In this document: positions 9,267 to 23,000 of the stretch, piece by piece
Numbering within the stretch: the first letter of the stretch is position 1
How the letters are laid out: every line of letters starts with the position of its first letter
NCBI GenBank assembly: GCA_037974665.1
Contig: CM075764.1
Location: 116,126,325 to 116,190,324 of the forward strand
Source: Ehretia macrophylla
Lineage: Eukaryota; Streptophyta; Magnoliopsida; Boraginales; Ehretiaceae
Reading direction: 5' to 3'
Length of the DNA: 64,000 bases
Notes under the pieces: generated by a model
The model's input: the letters and a program-made list of their open reading frames with translations, nothing else
Told to the model about the DNA's origin: nothing
Database searches by the model: none
Made by a program: the position numbers and the translations under genes

Positions 9267-12200
9267 CCCACAAATTGAGGGCATGGGGCTTGTGACCATG
9301 TATCTATCGCTCCGATGCCCATAACTTTTGATCCGTAAGGAGTTACGAGGAGCACAATATACCGTTGGAAAGCTATCCGAGAGCTCTACGACGGGGGAAG
9401 CAAGCTTACACGGCTGCGCCTCTTTTCGAACCTGAAAATTGAACATTTTCATCAGTTTCGGGACACTTTTCTTCTTTTCCACTGTTTTTTTGTCCTAGAT
9501 CGTTCGTCGTGAGCCGCGAAAAGGACGACAACCTAATCCATTCCATTTCTATTACCGAATCCCACGGTACCATGGAAAGACAACTTCACTTCACGTAGAG
9601 GCTAGGCCCGCAAATTGTGGGCGTGGGGCTTGTGACTAGGTATCCGTCGCTCCGGTGACCATAACTTTTGTTCCGTAAAGAGTTACGCGGCGCACAACAT
9701 ACCGTTGGAAAGCTCTTCGAGAGCTCTACAATAGGGGCAGTAAGCCTGCTCGGCTGCGCCTGTTTTGGGATTCCAAAATTGAACATTTTCATCAGTTTCG
9801 AGATACTTTTCTTATTTTTGGCTATTTTTTCGTCCCGGATCATACGTCGTGAGCCGCGAAAAAGACGACAACCTAATCCATCACATTTCTATTACCGAAT
9901 CCCACGGCACTTTGGGCAAGACAACTTCACTTCACGTAGAGGCTAGGCCTGCAAACCGAGGGCGTGGGGCTTGTGACCAGGTATCCGTCGCTCCAGTGCC
10001 CATAACTTTTGATCCGTAAGGAGTTACGCGACGCACAGCATACCGTTTGAAAGCTCTCCGAGAGCTCTACGACGGGGGCAGCTAGCCTGCTCGGCTTCGT
10101 CTATTTTCGGAGCTCAAAATTGAACTTTTTCATTACTTTTGGGACATTTTTCTTCTTTTGCACTGTTTTTCCGTCCCAGATCGTATGTCATGTACCGCAA
10201 AAAGGATAATCTAATCCATCACATTTCTATTACCGAATCCCACGGCACCTTGGGCAAGACAACTTCACTTCACGTAGAGACTGGGCCCACAAATCGAGGG
10301 CGTGTAGTTTGTGGCCAGGTATCCGTCGCACCGATGCCCATAACTTTTGATCTGTAAGGAGTTATGCAGCACACAACATACCGTTGGAAAGCTCTCCAAG
10401 AGCTCCATGCTGGGGGCCGCAAGCCTGATGGTTGCACCTATCTTCGGAGCCCAAAATTGAACGTTTTCATCAGTTTTGGGATACTTTTCTTCTTTTGAGC
10501 TTTTTTTCTATCCCGGATCGTACGTCGTGAGCCGCGAAAAGGATGACAACCTAATCTATCACATTTCTATTACCGATTCCCACGGCACCTCAGGCAAGAC
10601 AACTTCACTTCATGTAGAGGTTGGGCCCGCAAACCGAGGGCGTAGGGCTTGTGACCAAGTATCCGTTGCTCCGGTGCCCATAACTTTTGATCCGTAAGGA
10701 GTTACGTGGTGCACAGCATACCATTGGAAAGCTCTCCGAGAGCTCTACGATGAGGGCTGTAATCCTACCCACCAGCGCTTATTTTCAGAGCCCAAAATTG
10801 AATGTTTTCATCAATTTCGGGACACCTTTCTTCTTTTGCGCTGTTTTTCCGTCCCGAATCGTATGTCGTGATCCGCGAAAAGGACGACAACCTAATCCAT
10901 CACATTTCTATTACCGAATCCCAACGTACCTTGGGAAAAACAACTTCAATTCATGTAGAGGCTAGGCCCGAAAACAAAGGGCGTGGGGCTTGTGACCAGG
11001 TATCCGTCGCTCCGGTGCCCTTAACTTTTGATCCGTAAGGTGTTACACGGTGCACAGCATACCGTTGGCAAGCTCTCTGAGAGCTCTACGACGAAAGCAA
11101 TAAGCCTGGTCAGCTACGGTAGTTTTCGGAGCCCAAAATCGAACGTTTTCATCAATTTTAGGATACTTTTCTTCTTTTTTGCTGTTTTTCCATCTCGGAT
11201 CGTACGTCATGAGCCGCGAAAAGGATGACAACCTAATCCATCACATTTCTATTACCGAATCCCACGGCACCTTAGGCAAGACAACTTCACTTCATGTAGA
11301 GGTTGGGTCCGCAAATCGAGGGCGTGGTGCATGTGACCAGGTATCCGTCGCTCTGAAGCCCATAACTTTTGATCCGTAAGGAGTTACGGGGCGCACAGCA
11401 TATCGTTGGAAAGCTCTCCAAGAGCTCTACGACGAGAGAAATCAACTTGCTCGGCTGCGCCTATTTTCTGAGCCCAAAATCGAATGTTTTCATCAGTTTC
11501 GGGACACTTTTCATCTTTTTCACTGTTTTTCTGTCCCGGATCATGCGTCGTGAGCCGCGAAAAGGACGACAACCTAATCTATCACATTTCTATTACCGAA
11601 TCCCACGACACCTTAGGCAAGACAACTTCACTTCACGCAGAGGTTGGGCCCGCAAATCGAGGGCGTGGTGCTTGGGACCAGGTATCCGTCGCTCCGAAGC
11701 CCATAACTTTTGATCCGTAGGGAGTTACGAGGCACACAGCATACCGTTGGAAAGCTCTCTGAGAGCTCTACGATGACAAACGAAAGCTTGCTCAGCTGTG
11801 CCTATTTTTGGAGCCCCAAAATTGAACGTTTTCATCAGTTTTAGGACACTTTTCTTCTTTTGCGCTGTTATTTCGTCCCGAATCGTACGTCGTGAGCTAC
11901 GAAAAGGACGGCAACCTAATCTATAACATTTCTATTACCGAATCCCATGGTACCTTGGGCAAGACAACTTCACTTCACGTAGACACTAGGCCCACAAATC
12001 GAGGGCGTGGGGCTTGTGACCAGGTATCCGTCGCTCTGGTACTCATAAGTTTTGATCCGTAAGGAGTTATGCAGCACACAGCATGCCATTAGAAAGGTCT
12101 CCGAGACCTCTACGATGGGGGTAGCAAGCCTGCTAGGTTGCGTCTGTCTTCGGAGCCCAAAATCGAACGTTTTCATCTGTTTCGGTACACTTTTCTTCTT

Positions 12201-15200
12201 TTCAGCTGTTTTTTCATTCCGGATCGTACGTCATGAGCCGCGCTAAGGTGGCAAGCTAATCCATCACATTTCTATTACCGAATCCTACGGCACCTTGGGC
12301 AAGAAAACTTTGCTTCACGCAGAGGCTGGGCCCGCAAACCGAGGGCTTGGGGCTTGGGACCAAGTCTCCGTCGCTCTGATGCCCATAACATTTGATCCGT
12401 AAGGAGTTACGCGGTGCACAGCATCCCGTTGGAAAGCTCTACAAGAGCTCTACGACGAGGACAGCAATCCTACCTAGCCGTGCTTATTTTTGAATCCCAA
12501 AATTGAACGTTTTCATCAGTTTCGGGACACTTTTCTTCTTTTGTGCTGTTTTTTCATCCCGGATCATACGTCGTTAGCCGCGAAAAGGACGACAACCTAA
12601 TCCATCACATTTCTATTACCGAATCCCATGGCACCTTGGGCAAAACAACTTCAATTCACGTGGTGGCTGGGCCCGCAAACTGAGGGAGTGGGACTTGTGA
12701 CCAGGGATCCGTCGCTCCGGTGCCCATAACTTTTGATCTGTAAGAAGTTACCCGGTGCATAGTATACCGTTGGAAAGCTCTCTTAGAGCTCTACGACGGA
12801 GGCAACAAGCCTGGTCGGCTATCCCGATTTTCGAAGCCCAAAATCGAACGTTTTCATCAGTTTTGGGACACTTTTCTTCTTTTGCGCTGTTTTTCCGTCC
12901 CGGATCGTACATCGTCAGCCGCGAAAAGGACGACAACCTAATTCACCACATTTCTATTATCGAATCCCATGGCACCTTAGGCAAGACAACTTCACTTCAC
13001 GTAGAGGCTGGGCCCGCAAATAGAGGGCATGGGGCTTGTGACCAGGTATCTGTCGCTTCGGTGCCCATAACTTTTGAACCGTAAGGAGTTACGAACCGCA
13101 CAACATATCGTTGGAAAGCTCTCCGAGAGCTCTACGATGGGGGAAGCAAGCTTGCACGGCTGCTCCAATTTTTGGACCCCAAAATCGAATGTTTTCATCA
13201 GTTTCGGGATACTTTTCTTTTTTTTCGCTATTTTTCTAACCCATATCATACGTCGTGAGCCGCAAAAAAGATGACAACCTAATCCATCACATTTCTATTA
13301 CCTGATCCCATGACACCTTGGGCAAGACAACTTCACTACATGTAGAGGCTGGGCCCGCAAAGCGAGGGCGTGGGGTTTGTGATGAGGTATTCATCGCTCC
13401 GGTGCCCATAATTTTTGATCCGTAAAGAGTTACGCGGCGCCCATCATACCGTTAGAAAGCTCTTCAAGAGCTCTACGATGATGGTAGCAAGCCTGCTTGG
13501 GCGCGTATATTTTCGGATCCTAAAATTGAACGTTTTCATCAGTTTCGGGACACTATTCTTGTTTTCCGCTGTTTTTTCGCCCCGGATCGTACGTCGTCAG
13601 CTGCGAAAAGGACGACAACATAATCCATCATATTTATATTACTGAATCCCACGACACCTTGGGCAAGACAACTTCACTTCACGTAGAGGCTGGGCCTGCA
13701 AATCGAGGGCGTGGGGCTTGTGACCAGGTATCCGTCGCTCCGGTACCCATAACTTTTGATCCGTAAGGAGTTACGTGGCACACAGCATGCCGTTGGAAAG
13801 CTCTTCGGGAGCTCTACGACAGGGGCAGCAAGCCTACTCAGTTGCGCCTATCTTCGGAGCCCAAAATCGAACGTTTTCAGCAGTTTTGGGGCACTTTTCT
13901 TCTTTTGCGCTAATTTTTCATCCCGGATAGTACGTCGTCAGCCGCGAAAAGGACGACAACCTAATCAATCACATTTCTATTATTGAATCCCATGATACCT
14001 TGGGCATGAAAACTTTAGTTCATGTAGAGGTTAGGCCCGCAAACCTAGGGCGTGGGGCTTGTGACCAGGTATCCGTCGCTCCGGTGCCCATAACTTTTGG
14101 TCCATAAGGAGTTACGTGGCGCACAGCATACCGTTGGAGAGCTCTCCGAGAGCTCTACGACGGAAGCAACAAGCCTGGTCGGCTATCCCGATTTTTGAAG
14201 CCCAAAATCGAACGTTTTCATCAGTTTTGGGACACTTTTCTTCTTTTGCGCTGTTTTTTCGTCCCGGATCGTACGTCGTGAGCCGCGAAAAGGACGACAA
14301 CCTAATCCACCACATTTCTATAATCGAATCCCATGGCACCTTAGGCAAGACAACTTCACTTCACGTAGAGGCTGGGCCCGCAAATAGAGGGCATGGGGCT
14401 TGTGACTAGGTATCTGAAGATTCGGTGCCCATAACTTTTGATCCGTAAGGAGTTACGAACCGCACAACATACCGTTGGAAAGCTCTCCGAGAGCTCTACG
14501 ATGGGGGAAGCAAGTTTGCACGGCTGCGCCTATTTTCAGACCCCAAAATCGAATGTTTTCATCAGTTTCGGGACACTTTTCTTCTCTTCCGCTGTTTTTC
14601 CGTCCCGGATCGTACATCGTGAGCCGCGAAAAGGAAGACAACCTAATCCATCACATTTCTATTACCAAATCCCACGGCACCTTGGGCAAGACAACTTCAC
14701 TTCACGTAGAAGCTGGGCTCGCAAATCGAGGGCGTAGGGCTTGTGACCAGGTATCCGTCGCTCCGGTGCCCATAACTTTTGATCCGTAAAGAGTTACGCT
14801 GCGCCCAGCATACCGTTGGAAAGCTCTTCGAGAGCTCTACGATGATGGTAGCAAGCTTGCTTGGCCGCGAATATTTTCGGATCCTAAAATCGAACGTTTT
14901 CATCAGTTTCGGGACACTATTCTTGTTTTTCGCTATTCTTTCGCCCCGGATCGTACGTCGTGAGCCGCGAAAAGGACGACAACCTAATCCATCACATTTC
15001 TATTACTGAATCCCACAGCACTTTGGGCAAGACAACTTCACTTCACGTAGAGGCTGGGCCTGCAAATCAAGGGCGTGGGACTTGTGACCAGGTATCCGTC
15101 GCTCCGGTACCCATAACTTTTGATCCGTAAGGAGTTACGCGGCACAAAGCATGTTGTTGGAAAGCTCTCCAAGAGCTCTACGACGGGGACCGCAAGCCTG

Positions 15201-16223
15201 CTCAGTTGCGCCTGTCTTCGGAGCCCAAAATCGAACGTTTTCATCAATTTCAGGACACTTTTCTTCTTTTTCGCTGTTTTTCCGTCCCGAATAGTACGTT
15301 GTGAACCGCGACAAGGATGACAACCTAATCTATCACATTTCTATTACCGAATCACACCGCACCTTGGGAAAGACAACTTCACTTCATGTAAAGGTTGGGC
15401 ACGCAAAACATAGGGGTGGGGCTTATGACCAAGTATCAGTCGTTCCCGTGCCCATAACTTTTGATCCGTAAGGAGTTACGCGGTGCCCAGCATACCGTTG
15501 GAAAGCACTCTGAGAGCGCTACGATGAGGGCAGTAATCCTACCTAGTAGCGCTTATTTTCGGAGCCCAAAATCGAACGTTTTCATCAATTTCGGGACACC
15601 TTTCTTCTTTTGCGCTGTTTTTCCATCCCGGATCGTATGTCGTCATCCGCGAAAAGGACAACAACCTAATCCATCACATTTCTATTACCAAATCCCACTG
15701 TACGTTGGGAAAAACAACTTCACTTCATGTAGAGGCTAGGCACGCAAACAAAGGGCGTAGGGCTTGTGACCAGGTATCCGTCGCTCCGGTCCGTAAGGAG
15801 TTACACGGCACACAGCATACCGTTGGAAAGCTCTCTGAGAGCTCTACGACGGAGGCAATAAGCCTGGTCAGCTAAGGCAGTTTTCGGAGCCCAAAATCGA
15901 ATGTTTTCATCAATTTTGGGACACTTTTCTTCTTTTTTGCCGTTTTTCCGTCCCAGATTATAAGTCGTGAGCCGCGAAAAGGACGACAACCTAATCCATC
16001 ACAATTCTATTACCGGATCCCACGGCACCTTAGGCAAGACAACTTCACTTCACGTAGAGGTTGGGCTCGCAAATCGAGGGCGTGGCGCTTGTGACCAGGT
16101 ATCCGTCGCTCCAAAGCCCATAACTTTTGATCCGTAAGGAGTTACGAGGCGCACAACATACCGTTGGAAAACTCTCCGAGAGCTCTACGACGGGGAAAGC
16201 AAGCCTGCTCGGCTGCGCCTATT

Positions 16224-16228
16224 TTCGG
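16224..16228. repeat. Target-site duplication TTCGG (left)
   Basis: TTCGG directly precedes the LTR and recurs at 19999-20003. It lies in the satellite's CCTATTTTCGGAGCCC segment. Confidence 0.95.
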
Positions 16229-19200
16229 TGTCACGCCCCAACCCGGCCTATCAAGGTTAGACTAAGGTGTGATCTAAACATTTAAGTCACGTCTCGTACT
16301 TAACCGTTCATAAAGATTTAACACTTAACGTTTTGGCCTAAAGTCCAAAATTTTTCAATAAACCGGCAGCATAATGGCTGTGATTGGGCTCTTTGGTTTG
16401 ACCTAATTCTCTAAACGCCTCAATTATTCCAATCATTAATCCAATTCCATTAAGGACTCCTATTTGTCACCAACCGATTTTCCTACTAGTTTATCTTGAA
16501 AGTCTCGTTTGGTTAATAAGCCTAACATGATAACTATGTCCCGTTTATTTGTCAATTTCCTATCATGCAAGTACCTATTATCCTTTAGTTTGCAAATGAG
16601 CACCTAAGTGAAATTAGATAGAATTAACTTAGTTGATTGTTCATCTAGTGGTTTGAATGCCTACGATAACTACTAATTAAGAAAACGAAAGCAAACAACC
16701 AAGTAAAAGTTCATCCGGTTATAGATAGTACAATCCCAGAATTAGACCCAAATTACAACGGGGTCATTTACATCAATAAAATGAATAGTTTGCAATCAAA
16801 CACAACATCCATATAGCAACCACTTTCAGGCAAAACACAAAAGCACGTAGGGACAGGTAATCACTCCAAGGGTTCATCGTTAGGCACATTGACCTCGGGT
16901 ACTTGTACCTGTTCTTCTTCACCTGTGATGAAAAATAGGGTGAGTCCTTATGAACTCAGCGAGGGGGAAACGAGAAATACGTTTTGAAACTCATTTTCCG
17001 GTTCAATTATGAAAATTCCTTTTGAAAACATGTCACGTATTACAAATAATAAGGTGCGCAAATATATGAAACAAATCGAGTAACATATACATTTACCAAT
17101 CATTTTAAGGATACGGTGAACATTTGCTCTCAATATCAATTTCGATTCATTTGGTGCGGCCGACTTCAATAATCCACTTATCGTTCCCAATTGGGTGTAC
17201 TCCGGATGTACCCCGAAACCTACGACCCAACTCTCCGAGGGTGAAATGCCAAGCGAGAGAGGGAATTGGACCATGGTAGTCACGGTAACACCGGCAAGCC
17301 CGATGCCGCCCGGCGTGCGTGAAACACTACCATGCCACACTGAAAGGTTGCAACCTCGTATGCAATGCACATTTATAACATTTAACATATCACATTAGGA
17401 GGACAACAAAGTAGGTCGCCTCCGAGCAGTTATAAGATCGCACGTTGTCAAGTAATCAAACGAGGCACGATAAGACAAGTAATTTCACTTGAAAGGCATA
17501 TATAGTTATATGAAAATTAAACAGGCAGACATGTAACACATGTAAAACAGGCCATATAACTCATTACGAAGCCCACGTAATCAAGTGATACGATTATTCA
17601 ACATGCAACAACATCTATGTGGGTTCGGTTGCAAGAAAAGCTTATTTGACAACATGCAATGGTCAAAATCACATTTGAAGTTATAAGACATTTACGGGCA
17701 GCCCACTAAGCATATAATTTCCACACAATATCCAAATGATCAACACTTAGCAAAACTACCTAGTCATTAGGGTTTCCATTTCGTGTATATTCGTGCAATT
17801 TGAGCCTCAACCCAACTCAAAGTCAATCTCAAACCATGCATCATTTAATTCAACATCCTCAAACATTCAAAACAGTCCACACAACATCCCGAAGCTACAA
17901 TCCCAAGCATTTAATTCAACAAGAGGAGTCACAACAATTTTTCTAAGCACAACATTAAGTGAAACCTTTACTGCAATAGGCTGTTTTGTCACAATCCGTA
18001 GGATAATCAAAAAATCTCCAAATCCAGTGAATAAGATGTCAAATTAAAGCTTAAGGAGTTAACTAAAATCAGAAACAAACCTTGCATCAATTGGAGTTTG
18101 GATCATTAGATATAGCCGAAACAGTGGAATAGCACAAAACTGTCCAGATTTGCACGCTTTTCAGTAATTGGCGTTTTTGAGGTCCTTAGGGTCAGATTTA
18201 ACCTTGGTCCATTTCTGACAAAATTGTCCAGAACTGAAAAATATAGCAGCACACAAAATTTCATGCATTTTGGACATCATTTACTAAGTCAAATATGGTT
18301 CATTCCACAAAGTCAGTGCATCTGCCAAAACCTGCTTTATTTTTCCAGATTTCCAGATTTGGACACATTTTAAAGATTTTCCATTTTGAGGACCTTAAAC
18401 TCAAAATTAGCTTCATACTATTTCTGGGAAAAATGTTCAAAACTGTCCAAAATAGTCACCTACCAATTTTCATGAATTTTGAACATCATTTTCCTAGCTA
18501 AACTTACATCGAAACAGAATGGTCAGAGAGCTGTCAACAATTCGACTTCATCTAGCATCACTTTCAAGCCAAGATATTGCCATGCATGGTTGTTTAAGCT
18601 TATGAACGAACATATAACTCAAGTACAGAAGCAAATACACACATTTATGAGCATGCATGTGGATTTTTGAAGAGTTTTCAAAAGGTTTTAGCCCTCACCT
18701 TAGCAATCAACCACAAAGATGCACAAAAGCTTTGTTGAAGCACAATTTTCTTCCTCCCTTTGCCTAGCCGAAATCCCAACTAGCTTCTCTCTATTTTTTC
18801 CTAGCTTAGTGATCAATCTCTTAGCACATGCATGAGGTTAGAACATGAAGAAAAGAAATGGATGCCAAGAAGCTTACCTAGGCCGAATAGAAGTCTTCAA
18901 TGCACATGCATGTGTGATTTTCACTTCCTAGCTAGCTCGGTTGAGGTCCTTTGCTTGTGGCTTGCTTTGCTTAGCTATGATGTGAAGAAGATAGGCTATG
19001 GAGGTAGAGAACTCAGCCAAGGCCGAGAATGAGAGAGGAGAATGAGAGGGGAGAGAGAAAAGATTGAGAAAGAAATGAAGAAATGACAAAACATGACAAG
19101 AATTAAAGCCTTTTGCATTCATCCAAGCAATGGTCGGCCTTGGGCTTCCAAATCTGATTTTTTTTGTGTCTTCAAGATGGAATTTTGAAATGTTAGCATG

Positions 19201-19998
19201 GGCCATGAGCTTTTGGTCGAGCAAGGGAGATATTTGAGGTGGTTTTGATCATTTTTTATGCATTTTGTGTCATAGTTGTCTAAGCATGCATAGTTAATTA
19301 TATAATTGTTCAAACCTTGTGCAAAAACCATGGTATGGTCGGCCAAGCTAGCTCCAAATCTGAATTTTTTGTCAACTTTTGATCATTATTTAATTGTGTC
19401 TTGAAAGTGCAAAAAAAATAAAGAATGAAGAATATTTAGTGTTTGGTGAAGTTTTTGTCTTTTAGTGAGTTGAATTAGGATTTTTATGTTGATAGTGGGT
19501 TTTGTAGGATTATTTAGTAGTCTAGTGCGTTGTATAAGATTCTTTCTTGATTAACGTGGTGGCACGGATTCCTAGGTCTAGGGCATGAATTACGAGGTAG
19601 ACACGAACTTCAAGGCTAAGGCACGTACTTCAAGACTAATGCACGCAATCCTAGGTGAATGCACGTAACCCAATGTGAGGCACATAATTTAATACAATGC
19701 ACATAATTCAAGACACGACTCTTAAACCTAGGTTAAAGCACGCAGTTCAAGGTTAATGCACACAAAACGAAGAGACACGCGCAAATCAAGGTCTCGTACG
19801 TAAATTAAGGTCATGGCATGTTTATCTAGGTATCGCACGTATATCAAGGATTAGGGCACATAATTTTAGGTTAAGGCACATATAACGAGGTATGCACGAA
19901 AACCAAGACAAGACACATAATCCAAGGTCGGTCATATAATTTTAGGTCTAAGGCACGTAAATCGAGGTAGGACACATTATTCGGGGTTGGGACTCACA
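16229..19998 (-). mobile_element. Solo LTR (3770 bp, subfamily B)
   Basis: An intact LTR, starting TGTCACGCCCC and ending GGGACTCACA, between perfect TTCGG duplications and with no internal element sequence, so a solo LTR. It is the longest LTR in the window. Its sequence groups with the 3' LTR of element 2 rather than with the 2297, 6043 and 42548 copies; for example both B copies read GAGCATTTGCTCTCAAT-like sequence and share a longer minirepeat tail. A GA-rich tract lies at about 19025-19080. The U3 minirepeat region is about 445 bp, nearly twice that of subfamily A. No coding capacity is evident. Confidence 0.95.
19553..19998. repeat. Expanded ~20-bp minirepeat array in U3 (about 22 units)
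   Basis: About 22 degenerate units of roughly 17-21 bp can be lined up by eye, approximating GCACGTAAATCAAGGTCAAG. This is the clearest copy of the U3 minirepeats. Confidence 0.75.
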
Positions 19999-20003
19999 TT
20001 CGG
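19999..20003. repeat. Target-site duplication TTCGG (right)
   Basis: Matches 16224-16228. The satellite resumes at TTCGGAGCCCAAAATCG in register. Confidence 0.95.
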
Positions 20004-23000
20004 AGCCCAAAATCGAATGTTTTCATCAGTTTTGGGATACTTTTAATCTTTTTTGCTATTTTTCCGTCCCGGATAATACGTCATCAGTCGCGAAAAGGAT
20101 GACAACCTAATCAATAACATTTCTATTACCTAATCCAATGACAACTTGGGGATGACAACTTCACTTCACGTAGAGGCTGGGCCCGCAAATCAAGGGCGTG
20201 GGGTTTGTGACCAGGTATTCGTCGCTCCGGTGCCCATAACTTTTGATCCATAAAGAGTTACGCGGCGCACAGCATACCATTGGAAAGCTCTTCGAGAGCT
20301 CTACAATGGTAGCAGCAAGCAATCCCAAAATTGAACGTTTTTATCAGTTTTGGGACACTATTCTTATTTTTCGCTATTTTTTTGCCCCGGATCGTACGTC
20401 GTGAGCCGCGAAAAGGACGACAACCTAATCCATCACATTTCAATTACTGAATCCTAGCGCACCTTGGGCAAGAAAACTTCACTTCACGTAGAGGCTGGGA
20501 CCGCAAATCGAGGGCGTGGGGCTTGTGACCACGTATCCGTCGCTCCAGTACCCATAACTTTTGATCCGTAAGGAGTTACGCGGCACACAGCATGCTGTTG
20601 GAAATCTCTTCAAGAGCTCTACGACGGGAGCAGCAAGCCTGCTTTGTTGCGCCTGTCGTCGGAGCCCAAAATCGAACGTTTTCATCAGTTTTGGGACACT
20701 TTTCTTCTTTTCCGCTGTTTTTCCGTCCCGGATCGTACGTAGTGAACCGCGAAAAGGATGACAACCTAATCTATCACATTTCTATTACCGAATCCCACGG
20801 CACCATGGGCAAGACAACTTCACTTCATGTAGAGGCTGGGCTCGCAAACCGAGGGCGTGGGGCTTGTGACCAGGTATCCGTCGCTCTGGTGCCCATAACT
20901 TTCGATCCGCAAGGAGTTACGTGGTGCACAGCATACCATTGGAAAGCTCTCCGAGAGCTCTATGATGAGGGTAGTAATCCTACCCAGCAGCGCTTATTTT
21001 TGGAGCCCAAAATCAAATGTTTTCATCAATTTCGGGACACCTTTCTTCTTTTGCGCTGTTTTTCCATCCCGGATCGTATGTCGTGATCCGCGAAAAAGAT
21101 GACAACCTAATCCATCACATTTCTATTACCGAATCCCACGGTACGTTAGGCAAAACAACTTCACTTCATGTAGAGGCTGGGCCCGCAAACAAAGGGCATG
21201 GGCCTTGTGACCAGGTATCCGTCGCTCCGGTGCCCTTAACTTTTGATACGTAGGGAGTTACAGGGCACACAGCATACCATTGGATAGCTCTCTGAGAGCT
21301 CTACGACGAAGGCTATAAGCCTGGTCAGCTAATACGGTTTTCAGAGCCCAAAATCAAACGTTTTCATCAATTTTGGGAAACTTTTCTTCTTTTTCGCTAT
21401 TTTTCCGTCCCAAATTGTACGTTGTGAGCCGCGAAAAGGACGACAACCTAATCCATCACAATTCTATTACCGAATCCCACGGCACCTTAGGCAAGACAAC
21501 TTCACTTCACGTAGAGGTTAGGCTCGCAAATCGAGGGCGTGGGGCTTGTGACCAGGTATCTGTCGCTCTGATGTCCTTAACTTTTGATCCGTAAGGAGTT
21601 ACACGACACACTGCATACCGTTGGAAAGCTCTTCGAGAGCTCTACGACAGGGAAAGCAAGAATGCTCGATTGCGCCTATTTTCAGTGCCCAAAATCTATT
21701 GTTTTCAATAGTTTTGGGACATTTTTCTTCTTTTTCGATCTTTTTCTGTCCCTGATCGTACGTCGTGAACCACAAAAAGGGTGACATCCTAATCCATCAC
21801 ATTTCTATTACCGAATCGCACGACACCTTGTGCAAGACAACTTCACTTCACGTAGAGGCTGGGCCCACAAACCGAGGGCGTGGGGCTTGTGACCAAGTAT
21901 CTGTCGCTCCAGTGTCCATAACTTTTGATCCGTAAGGAGTTATGCGGCGTACAACATACCGTTAGAAAGCTCTCTGAGAGCTCTACGACGGGGGCAACAA
22001 TTCTACTCGGTTGCGCCTATTTACGGAGCACAAAATCGAACATTTTCAATAGTTTCTGGACACTTTTCTTCGTTTGCTCTGTTTTTCCGTCTCAGATCGT
22101 ACGTCGTGAGCTACGAAAAGGACAACAATCTAATCCACCACATTTCTATTACCGAATCCCACGACACCTTGAGCAAGACAACTTCACTTCACGTAGAGGC
22201 TGGGGCAACAAATCGAGGGCGTGGGGCTTGTGACCAGGTATCCGTCGCTCTAGTACCCATAACTTTTGATCTGTAATGAGTTACACGGCACACAGCATGT
22301 TGTTGGAAAGCTCTTCAAGAGCTCTACGATGGGGGCCGCAAGCCTGCTCGGTTGTGCTTGTCTTCGAAGCCCAAAATTGAACGTTTTCATCAGTTTTTGG
22401 ACACTTTTCTTCTTTTTCGCTGTTTTTCCGTCCTGGATCTTACGTCGTGAACCGCGACAAGGATGACAACCTAATCTATCACATTTCTATTACCGAATCC
22501 CACATCACCTTGGGCAAGACAACTTCACTTCATGTAGAGGCTGGGCCTGTAAACCGAGGGCGTGGGGCTTGTAACTAGGTATCCGTCACTCCGATGCCCA
22601 TAACTTTTGATCCGTCAAGAGTTACGCGGTGCACAACATACCATTGGAAAGTTCTCCGAGAGCTCTACGGCGAGGGCAGCAATTCTACCAAGCCGCGCTT
22701 ATTTTTGGAGCCCAAAATTGAACGTTTTTATCAATTTCGAGACACTTTTCTTCTTTTACGGTGTTTTTCCGTCCCGTATCGTATGTCGTGATCCACGAGA
22801 AGGACAACAAACTAAACCATCACATTTCTATTACCGAATCCCACGGTCCCTTGGGCAAAAAAACTTCACTTCATGTAGAGGCTGGGCCCGCAAACAAAGG
22901 GTGTGGGGCTTGTGACCAGGTATCTGTCGCTCCGATGCCCTTAACTTTTGATCCGTAAAGCGTTACACGGCACACACCATACCGTTAGAAAGCTCTCTGA

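Larger units (their letters stand above)
9262..16228. repeat. 341-bp satellite array, block 1 (~20 monomers, ~5-mer higher order)
   Basis: Tandem head-to-tail monomers spaced 338-341 bp, best anchored by CATAACTTTTGATCCGTAAG. Each monomer has a conserved left part (CCGTTGGAAAGCTCTC, then the inverted repeat AGCTCTC-N-GAGAGCT), a variable segment that defines monomer classes, a pyrimidine-rich tract (ACTTTTCTTCTTTT), and a conserved right part (CGTACGTCGTGAGCCGCG, ATCCATCACATTTCTATTAC). The class with CAAGCCTGGTCAGCTA or a close variant occurs near 11094, 12795, 14161 and 15850, that is every five, four and five monomers. The last full monomer has a short deletion before CCGTAAGGAG near 15790. 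All ORFs of 60-130 codons here are phase-locked to the monomer and judged non-coding. Confidence 0.97.

Noticed and set aside
9690..9730. A true CENP-B box in the satellite
   Set aside because: Only the CGTTGGAAA core matches; the essential flanking positions differ. Kept only as a resemblance in the findings.
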